Below are positions 5,460 through 6,293 of a stretch of DNA of 6,293 nt, piece after piece. The translations under genes were made by a program, and so were the position numbers. Source of the DNA: Desulfobacterales bacterium (GTDB taxonomy: Bacteria; Desulfobacterota; Desulfobacteria; Desulfobacterales; Desulfosalsimonadaceae). Location of the stretch: the NCBI GenBank assembly GCA_018224315.1, contig JAGTVF010000380.1, positions 1 to 6,293 on the forward strand, given 5' to 3'. The notes beneath the pieces were generated by a model. The model did not search any database and was not told the DNA's origin. It saw only the letters and a program-made list of their open reading frames with translations. The stretch's first letter is position 1. Every line of letters starts with the position of its first letter.

Positions 5460-6293
5460 ATGACAGAACATCTGAGAAACATCGCCTTGATCGGACACGG
5501 TGGATCCGGTAAGACGTCTCTGGCCGAAGCCCTCCTGCACAACGCCGGTGCGACCAAGCGGTTTGGCAGCGTGGATGCGGGCAATGCCGTCATGGATTTC
5601 GAGCCCGAGGAGCTCAAGCGCCGCAGCAGTATTTCCACGGCCTTTTATCCCTTTTCCTGGAAGCAGCGAAAGATCAACCTGATGGATACGCCGGGTGACC
5701 AGAATTTTTTCTCGGATACCCGGCTTTGCATGCAGGCCGCAGACAGTGCCGTGGTGGTCATTGACGCGGTAAACGGCATCAAGGTCCAGTCCGAACAGGC
5801 ATGGGAGTATGCCGATGAGTTCGACCTGCCCCGGGCGATTTTCATCAACAAGGTGGACCGGGACCGGGCGGATTTTTCCAAGGCTTTCAATGACGCGGTT
5901 GAAATTTTCTCTCCCAAGCCCATTATTCTGCAGCTGCCCATCGGCCAGGAAGCCGATTTCAAGGGCGTGGTGGACCTGGTCAACATGAAGGCCTGGGTTT
6001 ACGAAGACGGCAAGGCAAAGGGGACAGACATTCCCGCAGACATGCAGGAAACCGCTGAGGCCGAGCGCGAAGCCCTGATTGAAAACATCGCAGAAGCCGA
6101 TGACGAGCTGGTGGAAAAATATCTCGAAGGCGAAACCCTTTCAGATGAGGAAATCCTGGCCGCACTGCGCAAGGGGACCCTTGAAAAAGCCTTTGTGCCG
6201 GTAATGTGCGGATCTGCCACCCTGAATATCGGCGTGGACCTGCTCGCCGGGTTCATGGCAGACGCCCTGCCCTGCCCGGCGGACCGGGGACCG
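5460..6293 (+). CDS. fusA: Elongation factor G-like translational GTPase (5' part, runs off window)
   Basis: The first 278 codons, read open to the window edge, encode the GTPase domain of an EF-G family protein (full length usually about 670-700 aa). Canonical EF-G drives ribosomal translocation and, with RRF, ribosome recycling. Landmarks are the P-loop GHGGSGKTS (12-20), a switch I region E-L-K-R-R-S-S-I-S-T (51-60), DTPG (76-79), NKVD (130-133) and CGSA (250-253). It differs from canonical EF-G, which has AHIDAGKTT, RGITI and DTPGH. Here the P-loop is of the GHxGSGKT kind seen in EF-G-like (EF-G2, TM_1651-type) paralogues, Ser57 stands at the switch I Thr, and Asp80 replaces the catalytic His after DTPG. 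It is therefore more likely an EF-G-like paralogue than the main translocase, so the symbol is used loosely. No ribosomal protein or tuf gene is next to it in this window, which also fits a paralogue. Confidence 0.88.
   Translation, partial: MTEHLRNIALIGHGGSGKTSLAEALLHNAGATKRFGSVDAGNAVMDFEPEELKRRSSISTAFYPFSWKQRKINLMDTPGDQNFFSDTRLCMQAADSAVVVIDAVNGIKVQSEQAWEYADEFDLPRAIFINKVDRDRADFSKAFNDAVEIFSPKPIILQLPIGQEADFKGVVDLVNMKAWVYEDGKAKGTDIPADMQETAEAEREALIENIAEADDELVEKYLEGETLSDEEILAALRKGTLEKAFVPVMCGSATLNIGVDLLAGFMADALPCPADRGP

Noticed and set aside
1..6293. A novel defence, mobile or biosynthetic system
   Set aside because: All coding space is taken up by recognised housekeeping genes. There is no CRISPR array, transposase, integrase, tRNA, toxin-antitoxin pair or unknown gene.

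Overview
The window is a compact, almost fully coding piece of bacterial chromosome. It has high GC at third codon positions and one direction of transcription (+). Gene order, protein style (for example the DDILN form of the IspA motif) and the fusA-like gene suggest a Desulfobacterota organism, perhaps a Desulfobacteraceae-like sulfate reducer. That placement is inference from remembered family patterns, not from a search.

Layout: a non-coding leader (1-98) is followed by five genes that look like one operon. These are xseA and xseB (the two exonuclease VII subunits), ispA (short-chain prenyl diphosphate synthase), dxs (1-deoxyxylulose-5-phosphate synthase) and tlyA (rRNA 2'-O-methyltransferase of the S4/FtsJ type). 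xseA/xseB overlap by 20 nt, xseB/ispA by 8 nt, and dxs/tlyA are 1 nt apart; only ispA-dxs has a real gap (71 nt). xseA-xseB-ispA-dxs-tlyA is a widespread bacterial gene order. After a 115-nt intergenic region comes the first 278 codons of an EF-G-like translational GTPase, which runs off the right edge.

How the genes work together: XseA and XseB form one single-strand-specific exonuclease. Dxs makes the first MEP-pathway intermediate, and IspA condenses the pathway's C5 end products into longer prenyl diphosphates. TlyA and the EF-G-like protein act on ribosomes.

No new multi-gene system is visible; these are housekeeping genes. The points most worth checking are: (1) a near-perfect 21/22-nt inverted repeat, one copy just before xseA and one just after tlyA, bracketing the whole operon; (2) a degenerate glycine-rich active-site motif in XseA; (3) an EF-G-like protein with Asp in place of the catalytic switch II histidine and Ser at the switch I threonine; and (4) a Pro-His-Gly sequence after the catalytic glutamate of Dxs.
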